DNA of 64,000 nt from an uncultured Pseudomonadota bacterium (GTDB lineage Bacteria; Pseudomonadota; Gammaproteobacteria; Steroidobacterales; Steroidobacteraceae): NCBI GenBank assembly GCA_903884105.1, contig CAISDJ010000024.1:62001-126000 (forward strand), written 5' to 3'. The translations under genes and the position numbers were made by a program. Every line of letters begins with the position of its first letter. The first letter of the stretch is position 1. Below the pieces are notes generated by a model. That model was not told where the DNA came from, searched no databases, and saw only the letters and a program-made list of their open reading frames with translations. Shown in pieces: positions 26,032 to 35,677 of this stretch.

Positions 26032-26562
26032 ATGAACTACGACCCCAATGACAATGGCGATGACGACATCGACTACGGACCGAGCAAGAGCGAGCTGAAG
26101 CGCCAGAGCCAGGGCCTGCAGGAGCTCGGTGAGCAGTTGATCGGGCTGCCGCAGGCCGAGTTCGATGCCATGGACCTGCCCGACACGCTTCGTGATGCCG
26201 TCGCCCTGGCGCGCCGGATCACTGCGCACGGTGGCCTGTACCGGCAGAAGCAGTACATCGGCAAGCTGATGCGCAATGTCGATGCGGAGCCGATCCGCAA
26301 GGCGCTGGAAGCGCGCGACCTTCGCCAGCGTTCCGAAACCCTGCGTCTGCGCAAAGTGGAAACGTGGCGCGCAAAGCTGCTGGAAGTGCCGCCCCAGGCA
26401 CTGAATGGGCTGCTTGATGAGCTGCTCGCCGAGTGCCCTGACTTGGACCGGGCCGCCGTGACCCGTCTTGTGGCCCAGGCACTGCGCGAGCGTGAGCGCG
26501 GCCAGCCACCCAGGGCGTCCAAGGAACTGTTCGCGCTGCTGCGTGACACCTCAGGCGAGTGA
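26032..26562 (+). CDS. darP: Ribosome biogenesis factor DarP (YjgA)
   Basis: 176-residue DUF615 protein associated with 50S assembly intermediates. The start MNYDPNDNGDDDIDYGPSKS gives the typical acidic N-terminus followed by KSELKRQSQGLQELGEQLIG. Further family blocks are LARRITAHGGLYRQKQYIGK and RVEGW-like RKVETWRAKLLEVPP. Divergent from pmbA with an 80-bp gap, the arrangement seen in E. coli and many gammaproteobacteria. Confidence 0.92.
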   Translation: MNYDPNDNGDDDIDYGPSKSELKRQSQGLQELGEQLIGLPQAEFDAMDLPDTLRDAVALARRITAHGGLYRQKQYIGKLMRNVDAEPIRKALEARDLRQRSETLRLRKVETWRAKLLEVPPQALNGLLDELLAECPDLDRAAVTRLVAQALRERERGQPPRASKELFALLRDTSGE

Positions 26563-26641
26563 TGCCAGGCCGTTTGCGCCACCGTGCCGTAAACCGCCCT
26601 GCTAGAATCCGTACCTTGACCCGCAACCGAGCCTCGGCATC

Positions 26642-27148
26642 ATGAAACCACTGGTTGGCATCATCATGGGTTCTGTCTCCGACTGGGAGACGCTGGAATC
26701 GGCAGTTCGCACGCTAGAGCAGCTCGGCGTGCCGCACGAGACGCGGGTGGTGTCAGCGCATCGAACGCCGGACCTGCTGTTCGACTACGCAGCCACGGCG
26801 CGCGACCGGGGACTGGAAGTCATCATCGCCGGTGCCGGCGGCGCGGCCCATCTGCCCGGGATGACCGCGGCCAAGACGACGTTGCCCGTGCTCGGCGTTC
26901 CCGTGCAGTCGAAGGCGCTGAACGGCATGGACTCGCTGCTGTCGATCGTGCAGATGCCTGCCGGCATTCCGGTCGGCACGCTCGCCATCGGCGCGTCGGG
27001 CGCAACCAATGCCGCACTGCTCGCGGCCGCGATTCTCGGCAACAAGTACCCGGAAATCCACGCGGCGCTCGCCGCGTTCCGCGCGCAGCAGACCGAGCGC
27101 GTGCTCGACCAGCCGGACCCGCGCAGCGCCACGCCGCACAAGCCATGA
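26642..27148 (+). CDS. purE: N5-carboxyaminoimidazole ribonucleotide mutase PurE
   Basis: 168-residue class I PurE that converts N5-CAIR to CAIR. Active-site blocks are [36 protein letters not shown] with the catalytic histidine, [18 protein letters not shown] and the [20 protein letters not shown] stretch. A TAGAAT box about 35 bp upstream is a likely -10 element. It overlaps purK by 4 bp, the standard two-gene operon. Confidence 0.96.
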   Translation: MKPLVGIIMGSVSDWETLESAVRTLEQLGVPHETRVVSAHRTPDLLFDYAATARDRGLEVIIAGAGGAAHLPGMTAAKTTLPVLGVPVQSKALNGMDSLLSIVQMPAGIPVGTLAIGASGATNAALLAAAILGNKYPEIHAALAAFRAQQTERVLDQPDPRSATPHKP

Positions 27149-28227
27149 AGATTGGCATCATCGGCGCTGGCCAGCTCGGACGGATGCTGGCGCTCTCGGG
27201 CTATCCGTTGGGGCAAGAGTTCCTGTTCCTCGATCCGAGCCCGGATGCGCCGGGCGGCCACGTGGGGCCGATCCTGCACGGCGACTTTGATGACGCCGCC
27301 AAGCTCAAGGAGCTGGCAAGCAAGGTCGACCTGATCACATTCGATGTCGAGAACGTCCCCGTCGACGCCATTCGCGAAATCGCGAAGACCACGCCGTTCC
27401 TGCCGCAGCCTGATGCCCTCGGCACGTCACAGGACCGGCTCGCGGAGAAGACGCTGTTCCGCTCGCTCAAGATTCCGACCCCGGAGTTCCACGCTGTCGA
27501 CTCCCTCGCGGACCTCGAGAATGCAGTCGCCAAGGTGGGCCTGCCAGGAATCCTCAAGACACGACGACTCGGGTATGACGGGCGCGGCCAGTTCCGCCTG
27601 CGGTCCCCCGCGGATGTAGAAGCCGCATGGGCCGCATTGGGCTCGGTGCCCCTGATCTACGAAGCGTTCGTCAACTTCGGCCGCGAGGTCTCCGTCATTG
27701 GCGTCCGCAGTACGCGAGGGGAAATCCGCATCTACCCCCTGTCCGCGAACACGCATGAAGACGGCATCCTGCGGTATTCCCTTGCCCCCTATCGGAATGC
27801 GGGCCTGCAGAAGCAGGCCGAAACGTACCTGAAGCGCGTCTTCAAGCGCTTCGACTATGCCGGTATCCTCACGATCGAATTCTTCGTCACGAAGGGCCGG
27901 CTGATCGCGAACGAAATGGCCCCCCGGGTACACAATTCCGGGCACTGGACCATCGAAGGCGCCGCGACCAGCCAGTTCGAGAACCACGTCCGCGCGATCC
28001 TGGGCCTGCCGCTCGGCAGCACGGCAGCAATCGGTCATTCCGGCATGGTGAACTTCATCGGCACGATGCCGCAGCTCGAGGCGGTGCTGTCGATCCCGGG
28101 GGCGCATTTCCATGGTTATGGCAAAGCACCGCGCCCCAACCGGAAAATCGGCCATTGCACGGTCACGGCGGCTTCGCCGGCCGCACGGGACAAGGCGGTC
28201 AAGCGCGTCCTGAAAACCACTGCCTGA
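27145..28227 (+). CDS. purK: N5-carboxyaminoimidazole ribonucleotide synthase PurK
   Basis: 360-residue ATP-grasp enzyme that carboxylates AIR with bicarbonate and ATP. The N-terminal [20 protein letters not shown], the [21 protein letters not shown]-binding region, [19 protein letters not shown] and the metal/substrate block [18 protein letters not shown] are all present. Co-translated with purE through an ATGA overlap, so the two act in sequence from one message. Confidence 0.96.
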   Translation: MKIGIIGAGQLGRMLALSGYPLGQEFLFLDPSPDAPGGHVGPILHGDFDDAAKLKELASKVDLITFDVENVPVDAIREIAKTTPFLPQPDALGTSQDRLAEKTLFRSLKIPTPEFHAVDSLADLENAVAKVGLPGILKTRRLGYDGRGQFRLRSPADVEAAWAALGSVPLIYEAFVNFGREVSVIGVRSTRGEIRIYPLSANTHEDGILRYSLAPYRNAGLQKQAETYLKRVFKRFDYAGILTIEFFVTKGRLIANEMAPRVHNSGHWTIEGAATSQFENHVRAILGLPLGSTAAIGHSGMVNFIGTMPQLEAVLSIPGAHFHGYGKAPRPNRKIGHCTVTAASPAARDKAVKRVLKTTA

Positions 28228-28341
28228 ACAGAACGGGATGAATCCCCGTCTCTGTGAATTCCCTCTTTGTGCGAAGGAGCCTTTCGCCCTTAGACTCCAG
28301 AACGGTCAGGCCTGAAGGCCACGGAAGAAACAGCGATCGCC

Positions 28342-29598
28342 ATGTATCTCGAACTGTTCAAACTCACCGAACTCCCGTTCCGCTTAAGCCCGGATCCGGC
28401 GTTCCTGTACCTGTCGAAGCACCATGCCCGCGCCAAGGCGTACATGGAGTCGACGATCTGGTTTACGGACGGCTTCGTCATCATCACGGGCGAGATCGGC
28501 TCCGGCAAGACCACGCTGATCGAGACCTTCCTGTCCGAGCTCGAAAAGGATGTCGTGGTCGCGCAGATCAACCAGACGCAGGTGTCGCCCATCGAGTTCC
28601 TGCAGTCGGTCCTGGCGCAGTTCGGTTTCCAGCCGTTCAAGATGAAGAAGGCAGAGCTGCTGTCCACGCTCAACAACTTCCTGATCGAGCAGTATGCGAA
28701 CGGCCGTCGGGTCCTGCTCATCGTCGACGAGGCGCAGAACCTCACGAACCGGGTACTCGAGGAAATCCGGATGCTCTCCGGCATCGAGACCACCAAGGAA
28801 AAAGTGCTGCGCATCATCCTGGCCGGCCAGCCGGAGTTGAACGAAAAACTGAATTCATCGGAGCTGATCCAGCTCGCCCAGCGCGTCCGCCTGCGCTTCC
28901 ACCTGACTCCGCTTTCGCAGGCCGACACCGCCGCCTACATCCATCACCGGCTGGAAGTGGCGGGATCGCAGGGGCGACAGATCTTCACGGAAGACGCCAT
29001 CCGGCCGGTCTTCCGCTATACCGGCGGGACACCGCGACTCATCAACACACTGTGCGACACGGCGATGATGGCGGCTTTTGCGCAGGACCGCGACCACGTG
29101 ACGCTCGAGGACATCCAGAGCGCGATCGAGGAGCTACAGTGGGTGGAGTTTGCCGAGCGATCGGTGCGCCTTGAAACGCTGAAGATTGAGACGACCGGCA
29201 AGCAACATGGCATGGCGCTCGGGCATATCCTGGTCGGGATGGGAGGCAAGACCGTTGCGGAACGGGACCTCGTGCCGGGACGGCTGATCATCGGCCGGAC
29301 GTCGGACAACGATCTGCAGATCGACAGCAAGTTCGTGAGCCGGCATCACGCGCAGGTCATCACCACCTTGCAAGGTTGCGTCATCGAGGACCTGAACAGC
29401 ACGAATGGCGTGTACATGCGTTCCAAGCGGGTGCGTCGCCAGATCCTGAACGACGGCGACGTGTTCCTGATAGGCCAGCATGAAATCATGTACATAGATG
29501 ATCGGCACAGCCGTGCCAGGTCGGCGGGCGATGAGCCGTTCGACGGGACCGACACGCTCGCACACGACCCGCCCGACGAAGACGAGACTAGCGACTAG
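28342..29598 (+). CDS. AAA ATPase with C-terminal FHA domain (ExeA/GspA-like)
   Basis: 418 residues. The N-terminal AAA domain of the ExeA/GspA type starts MYLELFKLTELPFRLSPDPA and has Walker A GEIGSGKTT, Walker B VLLIVDEAQNL and sensor-like IILAGQPELNEKL. After a linker, an FHA domain (about residues 300-380) shows GRTSDNDLQIDS, the SRHH phosphothreonine-binding core and NSTNGVYM. Such proteins link secretion or cell-envelope assembly to threonine phosphorylation; no kinase or secretin gene is adjacent. The last codons and stop are formed by the heptanucleotide array that begins at 29587. Confidence 0.82.
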   Translation: MYLELFKLTELPFRLSPDPAFLYLSKHHARAKAYMESTIWFTDGFVIITGEIGSGKTTLIETFLSELEKDVVVAQINQTQVSPIEFLQSVLAQFGFQPFKMKKAELLSTLNNFLIEQYANGRRVLLIVDEAQNLTNRVLEEIRMLSGIETTKEKVLRIILAGQPELNEKLNSSELIQLAQRVRLRFHLTPLSQADTAAYIHHRLEVAGSQGRQIFTEDAIRPVFRYTGGTPRLINTLCDTAMMAAFAQDRDHVTLEDIQSAIEELQWVEFAERSVRLETLKIETTGKQHGMALGHILVGMGGKTVAERDLVPGRLIIGRTSDNDLQIDSKFVSRHHAQVITTLQGCVIEDLNSTNGVYMRSKRVRRQILNDGDVFLIGQHEIMYIDDRHSRARSAGDEPFDGTDTLAHDPPDEDETSD

Positions 29599-29663
29599 CG
29601 ACTAGCGATTCGGGATTCGGGATTCGGGATAGAGGATTGGAATCTGGACCAATCGCTAGTCGC
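29587..29663. repeat. Paired heptanucleotide array overlapping the AAA-FHA gene end
   Basis: Three units of ACTAGCG, three of ATTCGGG and two diverged units run in perfect 7-bp register from 29587 to 29642. They are followed at 29650-29663 by a reverse-complement stretch AATCGCTAGTCGC. The inner part GATTGG...CCAATC forms a small stem. The array encodes the final residues and stop codon of the preceding gene. Confidence 0.85.
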
Positions 29664-29676
29664 TTGTTCTGTTCGC

Positions 29677-29898
29677 TTAGTCATCCAGCGAACGGCTGTT
29701 GTATTCGGACTGCGCAGTCCGGTAGTCGCGGCGCCTCAGCCACAGGACCATTCCGGCAATGAGACACAGGGCCCCGGCGGCCAGCAGCAGCATGGGCCAC
29801 GCGCCCTCGGTCAGGTACCACGACGCGGCGAGGAACAAGGCACCCGCCACCATGTACAGGTACGGCAGGAATTCGTAGAAAGGCCTGGCGATCCACAT
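29677..29898 (-). CDS. Small inner-membrane protein, 73 residues
   Basis: Unrecognised small protein with two hydrophobic helices (FLPYLYMVAGALFLAASWYL and PMLLLAAGALCLIAGMVLWL) followed by a basic then polar tail (RRRDYRTAQSEYNSRSLDD). The start MWIARPFYEFLP was chosen because longer in-frame extensions run into tldD. It lies 16 bp downstream of tldD on the same strand and probably shares its transcript. No function can be proposed. Confidence 0.6.
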   Translation of the reverse strand: MWIARPFYEFLPYLYMVAGALFLAASWYLTEGAWPMLLLAAGALCLIAGMVLWLRRRDYRTAQSEYNSRSLDD

Positions 29899-29914
29899 GA
29901 CGTGACAAATCGTA

Positions 29915-31420
29915 TCAGGTTGCCGTGCCGCCCACTGTGAGTCCGTCGATACGGAGTGTCGGCTGGCCGACTCCCACGGGCACCTCCTGCCCGTCCTTGC
30001 CGCAGGTACCCACGCCGGCATCGAGTTCGAGGTCGTTGCCGACCATCGAGACACGGGTCAGCACATCCGGCCCATTGCCGATCAGCGTGGCGCCCTTTAC
30101 GGGCGCCGTGATGCGGCCATTCTCGATGAGATAGGCCTCGCTGGCGGAGAACACGAACTTGCCGGAGGTGATGTCGACCTGCCCGCCGCCGAAATTCTTG
30201 CAGAAGAGCCCCTTTTGCACCGAGCGCATGATCTCCTCGGGATCGTGGGGACCAGGCAACATGTACGTATTCGTCATGCGCGGCAGCGTCATGTTCGCGA
30301 ACGACTCGCGGCGGCCATTGCCAGTGGAATGCACACCCATCAGGCGCGCATTGAGCTTGTCCTGCAGGTATCCCTTCAGGATGCCGTTTTCGATGAGGGT
30401 CGTGCAGCGGGTCGGCGTCCCTTCGTCGTCGATGTTGAGCGAACCTCGCCGCGCGCCGAGTGTGCCGTCGTCGACGACGGTGCAATGTTCCGTCGCCACG
30501 CGCTGGCCCACGCGCCCCGAGAACGCCGACGTGCCCTTGCGGTTGAAGTCACCCTCGAGCCCGTGGCCGATGGCTTCGTGCAGCAGGATGCCGGGCCAGC
30601 CCGGCCCGAGCACGACTGTCATTGCCCCGGCCGGTGCCGGACGCGCATCAAGGTTGACGAGCGCACTGCGGACCGCTTCGGCGACGAGCGCCTTCCAGCG
30701 ATCGCCTTCCATGAGTCGCGACAATCCGAACCGTCCGCCGGTACCGCAGTAGCCCTGCTCCCGGCGTCCATCGTGCTCGACGATGACGGAAACGTTCATG
30801 CGGACGAGCGGTCGCACATCCGCGGCCAGCGTGCCGTCGCTCGCCACGACCATGATGACTTCGTGCACCCCCGACAGGCTTGCCATCACCTGCTTGACCC
30901 GCGGATCCAGACGACGTGCCTCGGCGTCCATCTGTTCGAGCAGCAACACCTTGTCGGTATCCGTCGTTCCCACCAGTGGATCGATTGGCAAGTACAAACG
31001 ATGGCCGGAGAGCGCATGGCGCGAGGCCACCGTGTGGCTACTCCCGCTGCGGGCAATCGCACGTGCTGCCCGCGCTGCTTCGGTCAGCGCCGGCAGGAGG
31101 ATCTCGTCCGAATACGCGAAGCCGGTTTTCTCACCCGCCAGGGCGCGCACTCCAACACCCTGCTCGATGCTCTGCGTCCCTTCCTTTACGATGCCGTCCT
31201 CAAGCGCCCAGGACTCCTCCCGGCTCAACTGGAAGTACAGATCAGCGTAGTCCACTGCGTGGCCCATGACCGTGCCGAGGGCATCCGAGAGATGGCCCTG
31301 ATCGAGTCCCGCGGGAGCCAGGATGAGGTCCTCGGCCAGCGCCAATGAATCTGCGCCGGCAACGGACAGGGGAGCTTCGAGGTGCAGGCGGCTGGCAACG
31401 TTCATGGATGAAGAGTTCAT
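29915..31420 (-). CDS. tldD: Metalloprotease subunit TldD
   Basis: 501-residue zinc-bearing subunit of the TldD/TldE protease. The active site [12 protein letters not shown] (HExxxH) is intact near residue 285. Other family blocks are [39 protein letters not shown] and the C-terminal [20 protein letters not shown]. It may start at the first ATG or at the methionine five residues later. It pairs functionally with pmbA at 24.6-26.0 kb. It lies downstream of yhdP, an arrangement known from E. coli (yhdP-tldD). Confidence 0.94.
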   Translation of the reverse strand: MNSSSMNVASRLHLEAPLSVAGADSLALAEDLILAPAGLDQGHLSDALGTVMGHAVDYADLYFQLSREESWALEDGIVKEGTQSIEQGVGVRALAGEKTGFAYSDEILLPALTEAARAARAIARSGSSHTVASRHALSGHRLYLPIDPLVGTTDTDKVLLLEQMDAEARRLDPRVKQVMASLSGVHEVIMVVASDGTLAADVRPLVRMNVSVIVEHDGRREQGYCGTGGRFGLSRLMEGDRWKALVAEAVRSALVNLDARPAPAGAMTVVLGPGWPGILLHEAIGHGLEGDFNRKGTSAFSGRVGQRVATEHCTVVDDGTLGARRGSLNIDDEGTPTRCTTLIENGILKGYLQDKLNARLMGVHSTGNGRRESFANMTLPRMTNTYMLPGPHDPEEIMRSVQKGLFCKNFGGGQVDITSGKFVFSASEAYLIENGRITAPVKGATLIGNGPDVLTRVSMVGNDLELDAGVGTCGKDGQEVPVGVGQPTLRIDGLTVGGTAT

Positions 31421-31482
31421 GTTCCTTGGGGTGCATGCACTGACGTCAACGCGTCAGCCCGGGGAAGGTTCCGCCCGCTGGC

Positions 31483-34400
31483 CTAGGGGCTTGCCGGCGT
31501 GGCCTGCGCAGGCGCGTGGGCACCCGCTTCCTTGGCCTCTGATGCTACCACGCGCTCGACCTGCGGCTCGTCCCAGTTGCCGGTGATGCGGTAGTAGCCA
31601 CGCGTCATGCCCTTCAGGGGCTCCTTGAATACCTGTGAAAACAGCAGCATGGCAGCGCCAACGACGGGGCCACCCGCCAGTGCGCCGGCGACCGGCAGCG
31701 TGGCCCCGATGTTACCGGTCACCACTGCTGTCTGGTCGTAGTCACGCGCGCCGAGGCCCGTTCGCCCGGCGATCCCGATGTCCGCGGCAGGGCCGGTGAG
31801 CTTCAGATTGTTCGTGTATGCGTTGCCCTGCTGCAGTTCGAAATCACCCCGCACCGAATCGAAGGCGAGCCCCTTGTCGGTCAGGTCGCTGAAGTCGAGC
31901 GACAGGCGCCGCGGCAACGCGGCAACGCTAAGCAGTCCGAGCATACGCCCGGCGCCCGGTTGCAGATCCAGGACCTGACCATCGTCGATCTCGAGGTGGA
32001 CGGTGCCGGAAGCCCGACCCAGCGCCTGCGCATCGGGACCGCCTGGCCACGACAGCTTTGCCTGCAGCAGCCCGCGAGTCCCGGCGACGACATCACCGTA
32101 GCCAAGTGCCTTGAGTGTCGTCTGCACGTTCGTGCTGGTGAGCGTGAGATCTACGTCTGTCGCGACGCCACGCGCCGCAGGCGACGGTCCATCGTTCGCA
32201 AGCCATGACCCCTTGGCTTCGGCATTGAAGGTAGCGCTCTGTGCGGTGACGTTCGTGAAGGTCAGACCACGGGGGACGCGGTCGAGTTGCGCGCGGATGC
32301 TGCCCAGCTTGCGCCCGCCCAGCTCGAAATCATTGATGCGCGCCTGGATCGGTGGCACCTGACGCGGGTCGGTCGTCGACTGTCTCACCGTACCCCCGCC
32401 CATCGACGCGAGGACCAAGCGCTCCATCTCCAGTGTCATTAGCGCAGTTCCGCTCAGCTCATACGGAACCAGCAGCTTGCCGGTGGCATCCGGCCCCGCG
32501 ACATCGATCTGCCAGCCTGCAGGCGTCGCCTGCATCAGGCCGCGCACATCCGACCAGCTGTAGCCGAAAAGCCCGAACGTGCCGATGCGGACATTTGCGG
32601 CCTTCAGGTAGTCGCCGAGCCGCCGCCCTCCCGTAGAACCATTGCCTGCACCCGGGCCCTTGAGGGCCAGCCATTCGTCCAGCACGAAGTGATCGATCTC
32701 CCCTTCGATACGCACACCTTCATGCCCGGGGATCGAGGCCGCCACGCCGTCTGCGCGAACACCGGCGCGATCGAACACCCAGGCGCCGTTGTTCCGCTTG
32801 AGCCTTGCGACAGCCCTCAACTCACCCAGACTGCCGCGCAACGTGAGATTGGGCCCGCCATCCAGTTCGACTTCGACGTGCAACGGACGGGTAGCAGACG
32901 CCGGCTTCTGCAGGGGATCGGGCAAGGCTAGCCCAAGTCCCTGCAGGTCGGAATCGATCTCGTACGTCTGCAGCAAGGCCCGGGAGGCATTGGAAGCCTG
33001 CGTCTCGGCAGCACTTGCCGCACCGCCTTCCCGGGGCATTGCTTCCGGCTGGAATCGCGCATGCAGCTGCCAGCCAGTCGTTCCTGTCAGCTTGACGAAT
33101 TCCGGCAATTCGAGCAGTTCCTTCATGGGTGCTGCCATCAGGCGGCCAGTCGCTTCGAGGACCGTCGCAACCGGAGAACCCGGGGCCGCCGTATCCGCTT
33201 TCATGACGATGTTGACCGGCCCGCCGAGGAACCGGCCCTGCAGGCCCGAAGAAATGATCGCGGTGTCGAGCACCTGCACGGGCCCGTTCAGGGCGCTCAG
33301 CCGCTGGCTGAGATTCCGCAATCCGAGGTCCGCGTTGGCGAGGCGCGCAGTGACATCGATCTTCCTTTCCCGCATGCGCTTGAGGGGCAAGTGCAATTTC
33401 GCGTCCAGTGCGGTCGGCCCACGTCCCTCGAGTGCCAGGAAGCGGTCGCCGAGCGTCGGACCTACGGGGCTGCGCTGCAGGTAACCGAGCGCTGCACCGA
33501 GATCACCTGCCAACCTGGCCTTGATATCGAGTTCCGTGTTGTTCAGATCGGCAATGTCCACGGTGCCATTCCCGACCTTGAGTCCATCCAGCAGACCGGA
33601 AGTCGCGTGCGCCGACAGGCTGTTGTTGTGAAACTCGATCTCGCCATTGACGCCGGTGAGCGGTGCCCAGTTCGGGTCGTAGTCGAGCGCAACGTTCTCG
33701 AGTGCTCCGCGCACCAGGAAGGTGCCTTCGTTGTCATGGAACGGAAAGCGCCGCATCGGCCCGTGGTAGGCAATGGTCGCGGTGGGCACTGTGCCGGCTG
33801 TGAACGCCCGATCAAACCAGCCGACCGTCCGCGCCGTGAGCTGTCCCGCCGGAATGTAGCGAGGGGTCGCTGTAGCATCGATGGCCTCTCCCGTGCCATC
33901 GAGATCGAGGATCGGCGACGAACCGTCATCAGGCAGTGCCAGCTGGAATCGCGCCCGGCCCCTGCCATCGGCGTCTTCGATCGACAGAGCATCGCTGGTG
34001 ACGAGCCAACGGTCCGTCCCTCTGGCCCACGTAACGGCGCCCGTCAGCAAGTCCGTGAGCAGCGGCTCGCGGAACAGACGAGGCAACGTGAACATGAAAT
34101 CGTGCGAAGCGAGAACGAAACGGCCGCCCTGGTCCGTTGCGACGATCTCGCCGGTCAGGCTCCCGATCCCTGGCGCGCGGCCTACCGGCGCAAAGCCGAA
34201 CGATTCGAGCTTGCCGGAGAACGCGAAAACCGGCGGCGCTTCCTCCGAACGACGAGTCATGCTGAAACTCACGTCGCGGAGGCGCCCCTGCGCCTGCATC
34301 GCTCGCAACCTGGCGGTCTCAGCGGATTCGGGCAGGTATGCAAGCAACGGCCATACACCGTCCAGGGAAACGAATCCAAGCGTTCCGCGCAGGCTTGGCG

Positions 34401-35532
34401 ATCCCGCTGCAGGCCCGTCGATGTCGAGCTCGAACCGCGAAGGGTCCCACCTTGCACCAGGGCGAACCAGTTGAAATCCGTCGAGCGCAACGTGCCACCC
34501 GTGATCCTCGGTACGCTTGATCTCGAAAGCAGCCCGGATCTGGTCGTAAGCAACACGCGCATCGCCAGCAGTAAAGACCGCGGGCGGCGTCTCCGGATTG
34601 TCGACAACCTGACCGCTCACGGGATCGAGGATCCGGTTGACGAGCGGATCGGCCCCCGGCAACGGGGTCTTCCAGATTGGCAACGGCAGGAAAACCCCGG
34701 ACAGTGACAACGTGCCGCTCATGGCCTCGACATGCAAGCCCTTCAATACTCCCGCGAGCTTGAAGCTGCCATTGCCAGTCGTCGGCGCGGGCCAATCGTC
34801 CGGCAGGAGGTCGGCGAGGCCCGCCAGCGCGAGATCCCTGCTCTCCACCTCAAAATCCCATTGCAGTGTCTCAGGCTCGTCGAGTTGCCCTGCCGAGCGG
34901 GCTGTGAACTCGAGCTGCTTGCCGAGCGCGGAAGGCAGCTCGGCGGTACCGCCCAAGCGCATCGAGTCGACACGCCGCTGCAAGGTCAGGCCGACTCGCG
35001 CGAACGTCCACGGCCCACGGCCCGTCGCGAGGTCACGGAAAGTAACCCGCGCATCGCTGATGCTGAAGCGGCCGGTGGGCAATTCATCGAACAGGAACGG
35101 ACGCGTGCGCTCGGGCAAGTCGTCCTGCCCCACGAGCTCGATGCGCCCAGCTGCAGTGCGGACCAGTAACAGCTGCGGAGCGTCGAGCCAGAAGCGGCCG
35201 GTCGTGATGCGCAGGCTGGCAAGTGAGGCCCAGATGTCGAGTGCAATGCTGCCGCGGCGCGCCTGCACGAGCGTGCGTCCGCCGTTCGGGGCGCTGACCA
35301 CTGCGTTCTCGAAGACGAGTTCGGGACCGTAGAGGCGCCAGCGGGCATCGAGTTCGGAGAATTCGATCTCGAGGCCGGATTGCCGGCTGATGAAGGCCTG
35401 GATCTGGTCGCGGTAGTCGGGCACCTGCGCCAGCACGATCCGGAACACGGCAAGGGCCAGCCCAAGCAGGATCACAAGCACCGCGAAGGTACCGGCCGTC
35501 CACTTCCAGAGCTTGCGAGAGAGTGTGGGCAT
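31483..35532 (-). CDS. yhdP: YhdP, AsmA-like envelope phospholipid-transport protein
   Basis: 1349-residue protein anchored by one N-terminal membrane helix (about residues 13-33), with a very long periplasmic part rich in beta-strands and ending in an AsmA-like C-terminal domain. YhdP, with TamB and YdbH, is implicated in moving phospholipids to the outer membrane through an elongated groove. Visible family pieces include the N-terminal QSGLEIEFSELDARWRLYGP and, near the C-terminus, GRASGTVHLEIDDGQVLDLQ and GRMLGLLSVAALPRRLSLDF. Length matches the family. It is flanked by rng upstream and tldD downstream, a conserved block. Confidence 0.9.
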   Translation of the reverse strand: MPTLSRKLWKWTAGTFAVLVILLGLALAVFRIVLAQVPDYRDQIQAFISRQSGLEIEFSELDARWRLYGPELVFENAVVSAPNGGRTLVQARRGSIALDIWASLASLRITTGRFWLDAPQLLLVRTAAGRIELVGQDDLPERTRPFLFDELPTGRFSISDARVTFRDLATGRGPWTFARVGLTLQRRVDSMRLGGTAELPSALGKQLEFTARSAGQLDEPETLQWDFEVESRDLALAGLADLLPDDWPAPTTGNGSFKLAGVLKGLHVEAMSGTLSLSGVFLPLPIWKTPLPGADPLVNRILDPVSGQVVDNPETPPAVFTAGDARVAYDQIRAAFEIKRTEDHGWHVALDGFQLVRPGARWDPSRFELDIDGPAAGSPSLRGTLGFVSLDGVWPLLAYLPESAETARLRAMQAQGRLRDVSFSMTRRSEEAPPVFAFSGKLESFGFAPVGRAPGIGSLTGEIVATDQGGRFVLASHDFMFTLPRLFREPLLTDLLTGAVTWARGTDRWLVTSDALSIEDADGRGRARFQLALPDDGSSPILDLDGTGEAIDATATPRYIPAGQLTARTVGWFDRAFTAGTVPTATIAYHGPMRRFPFHDNEGTFLVRGALENVALDYDPNWAPLTGVNGEIEFHNNSLSAHATSGLLDGLKVGNGTVDIADLNNTELDIKARLAGDLGAALGYLQRSPVGPTLGDRFLALEGRGPTALDAKLHLPLKRMRERKIDVTARLANADLGLRNLSQRLSALNGPVQVLDTAIISSGLQGRFLGGPVNIVMKADTAAPGSPVATVLEATGRLMAAPMKELLELPEFVKLTGTTGWQLHARFQPEAMPREGGAASAAETQASNASRALLQTYEIDSDLQGLGLALPDPLQKPASATRPLHVEVELDGGPNLTLRGSLGELRAVARLKRNNGAWVFDRAGVRADGVAASIPGHEGVRIEGEIDHFVLDEWLALKGPGAGNGSTGGRRLGDYLKAANVRIGTFGLFGYSWSDVRGLMQATPAGWQIDVAGPDATGKLLVPYELSGTALMTLEMERLVLASMGGGTVRQSTTDPRQVPPIQARINDFELGGRKLGSIRAQLDRVPRGLTFTNVTAQSATFNAEAKGSWLANDGPSPAARGVATDVDLTLTSTNVQTTLKALGYGDVVAGTRGLLQAKLSWPGGPDAQALGRASGTVHLEIDDGQVLDLQPGAGRMLGLLSVAALPRRLSLDFSDLTDKGLAFDSVRGDFELQQGNAYTNNLKLTGPAADIGIAGRTGLGARDYDQTAVVTGNIGATLPVAGALAGGPVVGAAMLLFSQVFKEPLKGMTRGYYRITGNWDEPQVERVVASEAKEAGAHAPAQATPASP

Positions 35533-35536
35533 CGAA

Positions 35537-35670
35537 GTGGCTAGGGGATAGGGGATAGGAGATTGTGGAGATGGATCAGCAAAGCAATACGTTGCGGCAG
35601 GGAAAAATGCGGTCGAATTTGCAGAACGTTAAGCATGATCCATAGGCCCTTTCTGACTATCCCCTATCCC
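35537..35670. repeat. Paired heptanucleotide arrays between rng and yhdP
   Basis: Five 7-bp units (GGGGATA type) at 35537-35571 face CTATCCC units at 35657-35670. Between them ATGGATCA (35571-35578) pairs with TGATCCAT (about 35635-35642). The 145-bp gap can thus fold as a nested hairpin just upstream of yhdP. Confidence 0.8.
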
Positions 35671-35677
35671 CTCGGCT

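Noticed and set aside
33061-34707. 548-codon plus-strand frame opposite yhdP
   Set aside because: Antisense to a gene with clear family features; composition is Arg/Glu/Gln-rich without domains.
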